From Nitrospinota bacterium (GTDB taxonomy: Bacteria > Nitrospinota > Nitrospinia > Nitrospinales > Nitrospinaceae): a stretch of DNA of 57,311 bases. A program made the position numbers and the translations under genes. The DNA lies in NCBI GenBank assembly GCA_029879645.1, contig JAOUPX010000005.1, positions 1 through 57,311 on the forward strand, read 5' to 3'. The notes below the pieces were generated by a model, which made no database searches, was not told the DNA's origin, and saw only the letters and a program-made list of their open reading frames with translations. Below are positions 8,194 through 17,040 of the stretch, piece after piece; position 1 is the stretch's first letter; each line of letters starts with the position of its first letter.

Positions 8194-9612
8194 ATGATTA
8201 GAAAGACCGATCCCGAAACAATCGCGCCTTATTTGAAGGATGCCTCTAATTTTGCAGAAGGCCAGGCCAGCGAAGTCGTTATTCCCGAAACCAGGGAAGA
8301 GTTGATAGGTTTTTTAAAAGAGAATCAAAATCCTATTACCCTTGCCGGGGCTGGAACCGGGCTTACGGCCTCACGCGTTCCTTTGAGCGGGATCGTTGTT
8401 TCACTGGAACGTTTTAAAAAGATGGATCCCGTTTTAAACGGCACCATTAGAGTAGGTCCCGCAGTCACCTTGAAGGCCCTGCAAGACCATCTGGAAAACA
8501 GCGGCTGGTTTTATCCCCCCAATCCAACTGAATGGCTGGCCTCAATTGGGGGCACCCTTGCCACCAATGCCTCCGGTGCCCGCAGTTATAAATATGGGAC
8601 CACACGCCAGTTTGTTCTGGCAGCGGACATCGCGTTGGCGGACGGTCGGACGGTTTCCGTTCAACGGGGCGTCACCATAGATCAGCCGCTTCGCCTGGAT
8701 GATGGATCCACCATTGATTTTCCTCCGGTAAACTTTAAAAGTCCCGATTGTAAAAATGCCGCGGGTTATTTTGTTCAGCCGGAAATGGACTGGCTGGATC
8801 TGTTTATCGGTTCGGATGGCACTTTGTGCATTTTTACCGAGTGCACTCTCCAGGTGTTACCGGCCCCTGCCGATTTCCTGAGCGGCATTCTTTTTATGGA
8901 ACAGGAAGAAATGTGCTGGCAATTGCTGGAGACTATCAAGTCATCCTCATCTCCCATGATTTCCCCCTGTTCTTTGGAGTATTTTGACTACCGTTCCCTG
9001 CAACGCCTTAAACAAAAATTCAGCAATATTCCGGATAGGGCCTGCGCCGCTTTGTTTTTTGAGCAGGATATCGACAAGCAGGGAGAATACGATTTATATC
9101 TGGAGACCTGGTATGAATTTTTGGAGAAAGAAAAAGTTTTGTTGGATGATTCATGGTTTTCCCAGGGACCAAAAGATATAAAGAAGTTTAATGACTTTCG
9201 TCATGAGCTTCCATTAATGATTAATGAAGAGAACTCTAGACTGGGCCGGGTGAAGATGGGGACGGACCTGGCGGTGGGAGATAATTATTTTCGCAGGATG
9301 ATGGAATTCTATAGAGATCAATTGACCACCAGCGGATTGGATTATGTAATGTTCGGTCACATAGGAGACAATCATTTGCACATTAATTTATTGCCCGATA
9401 CAAAACAAATACCGCTGGCACGGGAAACTTATGCCAAACTGGTCGACAGAGTTTTAAGATGGGGTGGTACTATCTCGGCCGAGCATGGCGTGGGTAAATT
9501 GAAAAAGGAGTATTACCATAAAATGATTGGGGAGCAAGCGCTTGCAGAGTTGCGGGAGATTAAAAAATCTATGGATCCCCAAGGCCGGTTGGGATTAGGT
9601 AACCTTTTTTAA
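8194..9612 (+). CDS. FAD-linked 2-hydroxyacid dehydrogenase (GlcD/D2HGDH type)
   Basis: The 472-residue flavoprotein is of the VAO/PCMH family and oxidises D-2-hydroxyacids (glycolate, D-lactate or D-2-hydroxyglutarate in characterised relatives). The N-terminal FAD domain shows LAGAGTGLTASRVPLSG and GGTLATNASGARSYKYGTTR. The C-terminal domain shows the substrate and metal motifs GHIGDNHLHINLLP and SAEHGVGKLKK. Length is normal. No iron-sulphur domain is fused and no GlcE/GlcF partner is adjacent. The upstream neighbour is a VOC dioxygenase-like gene, which raises the possibility of a pathway making and then oxidising a 2-hydroxyacid. The exact substrate cannot be read from the sequence. Confidence 0.85.
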   Translation: MIRKTDPETIAPYLKDASNFAEGQASEVVIPETREELIGFLKENQNPITLAGAGTGLTASRVPLSGIVVSLERFKKMDPVLNGTIRVGPAVTLKALQDHLENSGWFYPPNPTEWLASIGGTLATNASGARSYKYGTTRQFVLAADIALADGRTVSVQRGVTIDQPLRLDDGSTIDFPPVNFKSPDCKNAAGYFVQPEMDWLDLFIGSDGTLCIFTECTLQVLPAPADFLSGILFMEQEEMCWQLLETIKSSSSPMISPCSLEYFDYRSLQRLKQKFSNIPDRACAALFFEQDIDKQGEYDLYLETWYEFLEKEKVLLDDSWFSQGPKDIKKFNDFRHELPLMINEENSRLGRVKMGTDLAVGDNYFRRMMEFYRDQLTTSGLDYVMFGHIGDNHLHINLLPDTKQIPLARETYAKLVDRVLRWGGTISAEHGVGKLKKEYYHKMIGEQALAELREIKKSMDPQGRLGLGNLF

Positions 9613-9749
9613 AATAAAGATTTACAGCTAACCTGGGAGAATCCAGGGGAGACGGGGGATATTGACGGTCAAGGAGGTAAAGGGTAAAATTGGCAGGATT
9701 TGCTTTATGGTTTAAAGGGGGTGCGAATTTCTTTGTGAATTAAACGATT

Positions 9750-10292
9750 ATGTTGAATTCCCTGAAAATATTAATCCTCAATTATTCTTATGAGCCACTC
9801 CAGTTTTGTAGCGCCAAACGGGGATTGGTGATGGTATTGAGTGGGCGGGCAGAGCAAATTGAATGTGACGGTTATGTAGTTCGATCTCCGTCGACCTCAC
9901 TCCAGGTACCTACCGTAATCCGTGTTCTTAATCTGGTTAAACGAAAGGCGCGAAAAAATGTATCCTTCAGCAAGAAAAATATTTTAAGAAGAGATAATTT
10001 TACCTGTCAGTATTGCGGGGATCGTGAATATCCGCTGACCGTGGATCACGTGATTCCGAAATCCCGTGGAGGAAAAACCACTTGGACGAATGTGGTTGTG
10101 GCTTGTAAGCCGTGCAACATGAAAAAAGGGAGCCGAACCGCCGGTGAAGCCAATATGAAACTGGATAAAAAACCGGATCGGCCTAATTTCAATTTTAATC
10201 AATTGACTGTTCCCGTAGGGCCGCCTTCCCACGTCGAAAGCTGGATGAAATATCTTCCCAAGTCGTTTGTCGCGCAGACTTCGATGAATTAA
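9750..10292 (+). CDS. HNH endonuclease-family protein
   Basis: The 180-residue protein has an HNH nuclease-type zinc fold in its second half: C86-x2-C89 (CQYCG), D99-H100 (VDHVIPKSRGG), N114 and C119-x2-C122 (CKPCN). The N-terminal part (LILNYSYEPLQFCSAKRG) matches a chromosomal HNH family common in many bacterial phyla and usually standing alone rather than in a restriction or phage setting. The biological role of that family is not well defined. A 137-base gap separates it from the FAD dehydrogenase, and no mobile-element signs surround it. Confidence 0.85.
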   Translation: MLNSLKILILNYSYEPLQFCSAKRGLVMVLSGRAEQIECDGYVVRSPSTSLQVPTVIRVLNLVKRKARKNVSFSKKNILRRDNFTCQYCGDREYPLTVDHVIPKSRGGKTTWTNVVVACKPCNMKKGSRTAGEANMKLDKKPDRPNFNFNQLTVPVGPPSHVESWMKYLPKSFVAQTSMN

Positions 10293-10339
10293 ACCCTTTC
10301 CACCGGGTTGTTATTGTCCGACCTTTATGGAGCCTTCCT

Positions 10340-11662
10340 TTGGAGCCTAAATCGTTAGTTCAGATCATTTCAGAAGATGAGTTTCTTCCTTTGGTTGAAG
10401 AGGCGGGAATGCAGTTTTTCCAGACCTTCAATTCGTTCGCAGCTCTTCCAGATATAAACAGGGACTCTAACCGCAAGTTTTATTCTAACTTGATTCAGCA
10501 GGCAGAGCTTCTGGAAAGCTTCATGGATGAGTACGGTGCCCGGCAAAATAAAACCTGGACCTTTTTTACCGAATATGTGGCTTCTATCCGAAATCTGGTC
10601 ATTGCCGCATTTTATATTAAACATTTAGTCGATCGGTACCCGTTTTATAATTTGCGGGACTCCAAAGCGCAAACGGAATCTTTTTACAAGGGTTCTCAGG
10701 ATGCATTGGAATTCTTAAACCAATCCATTCTCAATCTCTATCAGGAATGTCTCCGAGCCTGCGAAAAGAATAGATTGAAGTATTCAAAAGAAGCGGTAAA
10801 TCCCAGCCAGTTTGCTGAGGTTGAGGTTAATAAACAGCTCCCCAAAAATGCTGAAGATGAACAGATCAAGGAGGACGAGGAGCGCATCATTGACATGTTC
10901 GAAAAAATGGGGAATGTTGCCGCAATGATGGAAGAAATGAATGCGCGTGTTCAACAGCGTAAGGGAGAATTTAAGAGAATTGTTCCGGAAATTATTGATG
11001 AAAAAAAAGCCCGGATGGTAATGAGCCTGGCTCATAGCGTGCAGTCTGAATTTGATACTTATATTAAAGGAACGAATATTCAGAAGAAGCATGAAAACCT
11101 GAAAGACTTCCGTGGATATATTTCCATGCCCCTGCATTTGCTGGAAGTTACCATCTGGCTGACTCATTTTTATGAACGGCACGAAGATGAAATTCGTCAG
11201 GGTGAATGCAAGCGGGTGATAGCCACGCTGGTGAATAAGGATGCGTTGTTGAAGCACGTGGTGGGTTTCTGTTTTAAGCATTGCATTTTTTATATTCGAG
11301 AAGGCGATCTCCTGGGCAAGGAGTTATTAAAGAAATTTGTCAAAACAGTTCGGTATGAATTGCCCATACCCACTCCGTTGGGATTTCACGCACGTCCTTC
11401 TACCTATATTTCCCTGATTGTGCGCAAGCACGATGCCGATGCATTTCTTCTTGTGGATGATGAAAAATTCAATGCCCGTTCGGTGATGAGCTTGCTTCAG
11501 GCTGGTGGCGCGGTAGCGGATAAAGGCTACCAAAAGGTCGTTTTTGAAGGAGACAAACGAGTTCTGGATGACCTCAGAATCCTGGCCGAACACAATTATT
11601 GCGAAGATACCAATATTCCCCCTGAACTCAGCTACTTGAAATCGATGCGGGAATCCGCATGA
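10340..11662 (+). CDS. HPr phosphocarrier-like domain fused to a long helical region
   Basis: In this 440-residue protein residues 337-425 are clearly an HPr domain. The active-site histidine is H350 (PLGFHARPST) and the regulatory serine is S381 (FNARSVMSLLQAGGA), 31 residues apart exactly as H15 and S46 in HPr. Residues 1-335 are rich in predicted helices, with an acidic, charged middle (165-215), and resemble no family I recognise. Both phosphorylation sites are present, so phosphotransfer from EI or an HPr kinase is plausible. No PTS genes are adjacent. The start is a TTG at 10340 with GGAG seven bases upstream; the first downstream ATG would cut 23 residues. Domain call firm, function of the fusion unknown. 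Confidence 0.8.
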   Translation: MEPKSLVQIISEDEFLPLVEEAGMQFFQTFNSFAALPDINRDSNRKFYSNLIQQAELLESFMDEYGARQNKTWTFFTEYVASIRNLVIAAFYIKHLVDRYPFYNLRDSKAQTESFYKGSQDALEFLNQSILNLYQECLRACEKNRLKYSKEAVNPSQFAEVEVNKQLPKNAEDEQIKEDEERIIDMFEKMGNVAAMMEEMNARVQQRKGEFKRIVPEIIDEKKARMVMSLAHSVQSEFDTYIKGTNIQKKHENLKDFRGYISMPLHLLEVTIWLTHFYERHEDEIRQGECKRVIATLVNKDALLKHVVGFCFKHCIFYIREGDLLGKELLKKFVKTVRYELPIPTPLGFHARPSTYISLIVRKHDADAFLLVDDEKFNARSVMSLLQAGGAVADKGYQKVVFEGDKRVLDDLRILAEHNYCEDTNIPPELSYLKSMRESA

Positions 11663-11711
11663 ATTATTTTCGCCGCTCTTAATTCCTTAAAATCTTTTCG
11701 AATTATAAAAT

Positions 11712-12218
11712 ATGGATGATCTTTCTGAACTGTTTGACGTGGTGGATTCCAAAGATCGGGTAATAGGGCAGGCCACCCGGGGGGAAGTTCATGCCAAAGG
11801 TCTCCTTCATCGTTCTGTTCATATTCTTGTATTTAATCCTCAAGGTGAGTTGTTCCTTCAAAAACGGGCTTTGACCAAGGATGAGAACCCCGGGTACTGG
11901 GATTCCTCTGCCTCGGGGCACGTGAACGCCGGCGAAGATTACAGGACCTCCGCTCACCGGGAACTCATGGAGGAATTGGGAATTGCCGGTGAATTGAAAC
12001 TTTTCAGGAAATTCGCAGCCAGCCGGGAAACGCTCTGGGAGCATGTCGAGTCTTATCTCTGCACAACTGATCAACCGATCCGGATCAATCCTCTTGAAAT
12101 CAGTGAGGGCCGATTCTGGTCGCTGACGGAATTACAGGAAGCGCTTCAAGACCCCTCCTTTTCATTCACTTCCACATTTCATCTGCTGTTCGGTAACTAT
12201 TTAAAATCAAAAGGTTAA
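11712..12218 (+). CDS. Nudix hydrolase (YfcD/IPP-isomerase-like)
   Basis: The 168-residue protein has a complete Nudix box at residues 69-91 (GHVNAGEDYRTSAHRELMEELGI), matching Gx5Ex7REUxEExGU. The opening FDVVDSKDRVIGQATRGEVHAKGLLHRSVHILVFN is typical of the YfcD and isopentenyl-diphosphate-isomerase-like branch, with LQKRALTKDENPGYWDSSASGHV following. These enzymes hydrolyse nucleoside-diphosphate-type substrates; the substrate here is not deducible. It lies 49 bases after the HPr fusion on the same strand. Confidence 0.85.
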   Translation: MDDLSELFDVVDSKDRVIGQATRGEVHAKGLLHRSVHILVFNPQGELFLQKRALTKDENPGYWDSSASGHVNAGEDYRTSAHRELMEELGIAGELKLFRKFAASRETLWEHVESYLCTTDQPIRINPLEISEGRFWSLTELQEALQDPSFSFTSTFHLLFGNYLKSKG

Positions 12219-12232
12219 TTTTCCCAAAACAC

Positions 12233-12261
12233 TTGAGAATAGAAACTGATTGCCTGATAAT
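12233..12261 (+). promoter_or_regulatory. promoter for the transglycosylase operon
   Basis: TTGAGA (12233-12238), a 17-base spacer and GATAAT (12256-12261) match sigma-70 boxes at five of six positions each. The predicted start near 12268 lies downstream of the TTG at 12250 and so argues against that longer start for the next gene. Confidence 0.5.
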
Positions 12262-12363
12262 AAGTGTTTGATATTTATGTCCCTAACTCCTCACCCGTCC
12301 TTGGCAGTTTTATCGAAATTCAAGATATTACAGAGTCAGGTACTTATCTGGTTTGAAAGATTC

Positions 12364-14781
12364 ATGAGAATTATCAGAGGTTGGCTACTCATTTTTTTTG
12401 TGTTTTGCAGCTTGTGCCCCGCGGCCTTTGCCGAAGGCTTGGATGCGTTTAATACGGGAAATAATTTTCCCACCGATTTCCTTTTCAAGGAAGGCATTCC
12501 TAATCTGGAAACCCTGAAGCCAGATGAAATTGAACCCGTTTTGAAGCAGTTTATAGATACACAGCGTCAGGTGGAATCCAAGGGGCAAAATAACCTGGTC
12601 CAACTGGGTATTTCCTATTTGTTCATGGCAAAAAATGAATTCCTCAAGGCCCATGAAATTTTAAGCCGTGGATTCAGCGGCGAGTTTATTTTAGAGGATT
12701 TCAGAATTCATTTTTTAACTGCGTCTCTTCGTGGCTTGGCGGAGGACAATATAAAAATGAAAAAATGGGATTTGGCCGCTAAACAGCTGGAAGAGGCCTT
12801 ATCCAATCAATTAGTGTTGTTCACAGAATTTCCATCCAGTCCCTTTCATAAAGATGTGCCTCAGGTTCTTGCGGAAATCGAAATCCGCTTGGGGGAAGTT
12901 TATTTTAATCAGGAAAACTATTCAGCCGCTTGGAAACAATACAACAAAGCTTTGGAGCGCAAGTATCCTGAAAGTGCAAATAATCAATTGAACATTTACC
13001 TTGCTCTGGCGCGAACTTATGAGGCTGACAGGAGCCTGAATGAAGCGGCGGACATATATATATACCTTCTGAACCAATACCCATCCAGCAAAACCCGGGA
13101 AGAGGCTCTTGAGTTTTTAAGAAATAATCTCGAGGCCCTTGAAAAAATCAATGGAAATGCTGAAAAATTAAAGCAATTGATCAAGGGAGAGGAGAAGTTA
13201 GAGGCACCGGTCAAGCCAATAGCCCGCAAACTTCCCAAATGGCCTCAGACCAATAATTCCGTTATAGACAATCTGTTTCTTGCGCTAAGCATGGATGATT
13301 TTCCAAAAATTCTGGAATACGGTGAAAAGGTGCTCAGGGATTTTCCCGGTGATGTGAATGCAAAAGGAGTGCTGGACCATGTTAATAAGGTCATAGTAGA
13401 CAGGGTAGGTCGAGACGGATGGAAACCCGATATTGAACCCTTAATTGAATTCTACCCCGTCCACTACCTGAGTAAATTGGCCCGGCAGTTATGGGAGAGG
13501 GGATTCCCGGATGAGGCCTTAAAGGTCTATCAAAAATTACTGTATAAGTTTCCTACAGAAACCCTGGCCTGTCACAAGGCCTTGTTTTTCATGGGAAGAA
13601 TAGAAGAGGACAATCACCGTTATCCGGAAGCCATTCGCTACTATGAAGATCTTCTGGAAAAGTACAATTGGGGTTATTTTACACCTTCCGCCCAATTTAA
13701 AATTCCCTGGCTCCACCGGTTGACAGGCAATCTGGAAAAAGCCCGGGAGGGGTTTATCAACGCGCTCAAATACGCCAATCCGGAAAAATACCAGAACTCG
13801 GATGAAGGCTTTCCGGAGCCGGATGATTTTCGTCCCGCAACCTTGTACTGGTTGGCACAGACAGAACAACAATCGGGAAATGTCGAATCAAGGACCCGTT
13901 ACTTGAGTCAATTGGTGGAAGAGTTTCCCATGGATTTTTATACTCTGGTTGCACGGATGGAAATGGCTCAGCCCCCTTTGACATTTCTGGAACCTCAAAG
14001 TTTGGCTAAGGCCGTTCCAAGAAAATGGGGGTTGGGAGATATCAACCGCAAAAAAATAAACCGGGCGGAGAAACTGATTTCCATCGGTTTTCTGGATAGG
14101 GGAATGCAGGAGTTATCCTCTTTAACCGATGAGGAAGATCATCAGGAGTTTTTATATTATCTAGCGCAACTGTTTAAAAAGGCCGGAGGATTTCAGAAGG
14201 CGATAGGTTTGTCCTGGGGGATTTCCCGAAAGAATAATCATTCCATAAACTCATCCCTGGCAGAAGTTCTTTTTCCAAAACCGTATCTCGAAGATGCCAG
14301 GCGGGAAAGCACCCAATATCATTTGAGCCCCTATCTGGTGCTGGCGTTGATGCGGCAGGAAAGCGCCTTTAATAATAAAGTGGTTTCGTCAGCCCGTGCG
14401 ATCGGATTGATGCAAATCCTTCCCACCACCGCCACCAAAGTGGCTCGTTCTTTGGGAGAGCCCCATCCCGACAACGATGACCTGAAAAAACCTGAAGTCA
14501 ATATACAATTGGGTGTAAAATATCTGAGTAAGATGCTGGATGACTTTAATGACAATGTTATCTTCGCTCTGGCTTCCTACAACGCGGGTCCGACGAAAGT
14601 TAAACAATGGATGGACATTCGTTCCACCCTGACTCCACTGGAGTTTATGGAAAGCATCCCCTACAAGGAAACACGGAATTATGTTAAAAAAGTTCTCCGT
14701 AATTTTGTCATTTATAAAACTTTATACGGAGAAGGCGATATCCACGATTTCCAGGGCATATTGACCGTCAGGAGCGATTGA
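12364..14781 (+). CDS. Slt70-like soluble lytic transglycosylase with TPR region
   Basis: Periplasmic enzyme that cleaves peptidoglycan to anhydromuropeptides. From the ATG at 12364 the protein has 805 residues and begins with a signal peptide ending AAFA|EG. Longer starts at 12250 (TTG) or 12277 (ATG) would bury this signal, and the first lies before the predicted transcript start. A long TPR-like helical region occupies most of the protein (for example LGEVYFNQENYSAAWKQYNKAL). The SLT domain is at the C terminus with catalytic E666 (ALMRQESAFNN), then GLMQILPTTA and ASYNAGPTKVKQW. cvpA follows one base after the stop, so the two are co-transcribed. Confidence 0.88.
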   Translation: MRIIRGWLLIFFVFCSLCPAAFAEGLDAFNTGNNFPTDFLFKEGIPNLETLKPDEIEPVLKQFIDTQRQVESKGQNNLVQLGISYLFMAKNEFLKAHEILSRGFSGEFILEDFRIHFLTASLRGLAEDNIKMKKWDLAAKQLEEALSNQLVLFTEFPSSPFHKDVPQVLAEIEIRLGEVYFNQENYSAAWKQYNKALERKYPESANNQLNIYLALARTYEADRSLNEAADIYIYLLNQYPSSKTREEALEFLRNNLEALEKINGNAEKLKQLIKGEEKLEAPVKPIARKLPKWPQTNNSVIDNLFLALSMDDFPKILEYGEKVLRDFPGDVNAKGVLDHVNKVIVDRVGRDGWKPDIEPLIEFYPVHYLSKLARQLWERGFPDEALKVYQKLLYKFPTETLACHKALFFMGRIEEDNHRYPEAIRYYEDLLEKYNWGYFTPSAQFKIPWLHRLTGNLEKAREGFINALKYANPEKYQNSDEGFPEPDDFRPATLYWLAQTEQQSGNVESRTRYLSQLVEEFPMDFYTLVARMEMAQPPLTFLEPQSLAKAVPRKWGLGDINRKKINRAEKLISIGFLDRGMQELSSLTDEEDHQEFLYYLAQLFKKAGGFQKAIGLSWGISRKNNHSINSSLAEVLFPKPYLEDARRESTQYHLSPYLVLALMRQESAFNNKVVSSARAIGLMQILPTTATKVARSLGEPHPDNDDLKKPEVNIQLGVKYLSKMLDDFNDNVIFALASYNAGPTKVKQWMDIRSTLTPLEFMESIPYKETRNYVKKVLRNFVIYKTLYGEGDIHDFQGILTVRSD

Positions 14782-14782
14782 C

Positions 14783-15481
14783 ATGATTTCCTTTGATACC
14801 TTTGCGTTTGGCGTTATCGGTTTAAGTATCCTGTATTCAGTCTGTAAAGGCATGGTGCGGGAAGCTTTTTCTCTTGTCGCCCTGGTCTTTGCTTATTTGG
14901 TAGCGGTGAATCTGTACGCCGATTTGGCTGTATTGATCGGTGGTTTGATCACCGAAGAAACTCTGGCCCATATTCTCAGTTTTATCGTTTTATTTCTAAT
15001 TGGCCTGCTGTTTGTGGCAACAGTCGGACGCCTGGTTAAAAAATTCCTTCACTCAACGCATACTATTTCTGGGTGGGACCGCTTTCTGGGAGGATTTTTT
15101 GGGATGGCCAAAGGCGTGTTCCTGATGATTGTCTTCATGTTTCCCCTGCAGTGGTTTGATGAAACTTATGCTCGATGGACGGAAGATTCCCTGGTGGCTC
15201 CGTATTTAGAGGACTGGGTGGATGGTATTCGGGAAAATATAGAGCCCGGTCCGGGGTTTACCCGAAGTATGCCCGGATCATTAAAAGGGGTTCGGCAGAA
15301 AATACCAGATATTGATGGCATTAAAAAGAAATTTGCCAGCCAAAAGGAAGTGATTCAGGAAAAAGCTTCCAAGTTAATTAAGCCTGATTCAACTCCTCAG
15401 GAAGATTATTCTGAAGAGGATATTAAAAATCTGGATAAAATTATTAATGATATTGCCGAAGATCATAGTAACGATCATTAA
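14783..15481 (+). CDS. cvpA: CvpA-family membrane protein
   Basis: The 232-residue protein has four predicted membrane helices in the first 130 residues. It shows the CvpA pattern of a glycine-rich first helix (FGVIGLSILYSVCKGMVREAF) and the DRFLGGFFGMAKGVF segment. A charged cytoplasmic tail of about 90 residues follows and ends in an acidic stretch (QEDYSEEDIKNLDKIIND). CvpA proteins are linked to envelope stress and colicin V export in enterobacteria; the molecular function is unsettled. The ATG lies one base after the transglycosylase stop, which fits an envelope-maintenance operon. Confidence 0.85.
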   Translation: MISFDTFAFGVIGLSILYSVCKGMVREAFSLVALVFAYLVAVNLYADLAVLIGGLITEETLAHILSFIVLFLIGLLFVATVGRLVKKFLHSTHTISGWDRFLGGFFGMAKGVFLMIVFMFPLQWFDETYARWTEDSLVAPYLEDWVDGIRENIEPGPGFTRSMPGSLKGVRQKIPDIDGIKKKFASQKEVIQEKASKLIKPDSTPQEDYSEEDIKNLDKIINDIAEDHSNDH

Positions 15482-15542
15482 GCATCTCAATTCCCTGTGT
15501 TACTGATACAGGTTATTTGTTCCTCCCTTTAATTCCAACCTT

Positions 15543-16397
15543 ATGACGATTCGAATTAATTTCAATGGTGAAATTTGCGAAGATGCGCATATTTCGGTTT
15601 TTGATCACGGATTTCTGTTTGGCGACAGTGTTTATGAAGTGATCAGCACCTATAAGGGGCATCTATGCTTTGCTCAGGAGCATTTGGATCGATTGCGAAA
15701 TTCAGCTCGCTCCATTTCGCTGGAAATTCCTTTATCCGACGACCAGTTTTTTACGGAGATCGATAAAACCATAAAAGCCGCGGGGAATGCGGAATCTTAT
15801 ATTCGTATCATTGTTACGCGGGGAGTGGGTGAGATTGATATCGATCCAGAAACCTGTATTCGACCGAATGTCCTGATAATTGTTAAGCCGATTGCAAAGT
15901 ATTCTGAAGAAAATTATATCAACGGCATTAATGTTGCTCTTGTCTCGGTTAAAAGGAATCCCAAGGAAGCGTTGAACCCAGGCATCAAAACCGGGAATTA
16001 TCTCAATAACGTTTTAGCCAAGATGGAAGCCCGGAAATCAGGGGCGGCCGATGCGTTGATGCTGAATCCTTCCGGTCAATTGACCGAATGCACCACCAGT
16101 AATTTCTTTTTTATTCGTGATCAACGCCTGATGACCCCTTCACTAAATTGCGGTATCCTGTCAGGGATTACACGAGATGTGGTTCTGCGTTTGGCGCGAG
16201 AGAACGGAATCCTGGTCGAAGAGGGCGAGTGGCCGGCCGAAGTGCTCCAAAATGCTGATGAGTCATTCATCACCGGGACTGTTAAAATGGTGATGCCGGT
16301 TACTTCTCTGGATGGCCGACCCATTGGGAACGGCAAGCCCGGCCCCATTACTAAAATGTTAATGCGCCTTTATAAAGACGTCCTGGCCACCCTTTAG
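15543..16397 (+). CDS. class IV PLP aminotransferase (BCAT/D-amino-acid type)
   Basis: The 284-residue fold-type IV PLP enzyme shows FDHGFLFGDSVYEVI near the N terminus, the PLP lysine K149 (NPGIKTGNYLNNVLA), the phosphate-binding ECTTSNFFF segment and SGITRDVVL. Family members are branched-chain aminotransferases, D-amino-acid aminotransferases or ADC lyases, which motifs alone do not separate. A second class IV enzyme, coupled to pabB, lies at 45145-46014 and probably fills the ADC lyase role, so this copy is more likely an aminotransferase. It lies 61 bases after cvpA and 29 before coaE. Confidence 0.85.
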   Translation: MTIRINFNGEICEDAHISVFDHGFLFGDSVYEVISTYKGHLCFAQEHLDRLRNSARSISLEIPLSDDQFFTEIDKTIKAAGNAESYIRIIVTRGVGEIDIDPETCIRPNVLIIVKPIAKYSEENYINGINVALVSVKRNPKEALNPGIKTGNYLNNVLAKMEARKSGAADALMLNPSGQLTECTTSNFFFIRDQRLMTPSLNCGILSGITRDVVLRLARENGILVEEGEWPAEVLQNADESFITGTVKMVMPVTSLDGRPIGNGKPGPITKMLMRLYKDVLATL

Positions 16398-16426
16398 CGA
16401 ATTCATTTGTAATAATTGGAGGTCCC

Positions 16427-17035
16427 GTGGCTCTTTTGGTTGGTCTCACCGGGGGCATGGGTTCCGGTAAAACGACCGTATCAAAAATTTTCAGGGAACT
16501 TGGTGCCCACGTTCTGGATGCCGATGAAATCTGCCGCTCTCTGGTAAAACCCGGACAACCGGCCTGGCAGGAAATCGTCAATTTGTTAGGCCCAGGAATA
16601 TTGCGGGAGGACCAATCCCTGGATCGCCGAAAAACCGCCGACCTTGTATTTAATGATCCTGAAAAAAAACAGGACTTGGAAGCTATATTGCATCCCAGGG
16701 TGATGGATGAGGAGCGGGCTCTCTATAATGAAATACTGAAAACAGAACCCAATGCATTGGTAATAATTGATGCCGCCCTGTTAATAGAATCTGGGAATTA
16801 CCGTAAAGTAGATAAGGTGATCGTTATAGCCTGCGACGAAGAAGTCCAGGTTCAAAGGGTAACGGCGCAACGGGGTTTTGCCCGGGAAGATGCCTTGAGA
16901 AGAATGCGCCTGCAAATGACTTTGGCGGAAAAAATTAAATTTGCCGACTTTGTAATTCATAACGATGCGGGATTACCGGAGTTGAGGGAAAAAATTGAAA
17001 CTTTATTTCATCAATTGAAGTCCATGGCGGGTTAA
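16427..17035 (+). CDS. coaE: dephospho-CoA kinase
   Basis: Catalyses the last step of CoA synthesis, ATP-dependent phosphorylation of dephospho-CoA. The 202-residue protein has the P-loop at 9-16 (GGMGSGKT), the DADEICRSLVKPG segment binding dephospho-CoA, and the family motifs LEAILHPRV and RMRLQMT. The start is GTG at 16427, supported by GGAGG four bases upstream (16418-16422). Length matches the family. The FliL-like gene follows after five bases, so this housekeeping gene appears to share a transcript with flagellar genes. Confidence 0.95.
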   Translation: MALLVGLTGGMGSGKTTVSKIFRELGAHVLDADEICRSLVKPGQPAWQEIVNLLGPGILREDQSLDRRKTADLVFNDPEKKQDLEAILHPRVMDEERALYNEILKTEPNALVIIDAALLIESGNYRKVDKVIVIACDEEVQVQRVTAQRGFAREDALRRMRLQMTLAEKIKFADFVIHNDAGLPELREKIETLFHQLKSMAG

Positions 17036-17040
17036 GAATT

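Noticed and set aside
10292-10309. AACCC/GGGTT hairpin after the HNH gene as terminator
   Set aside because: Only five base pairs and the following bases are not a real T-run.
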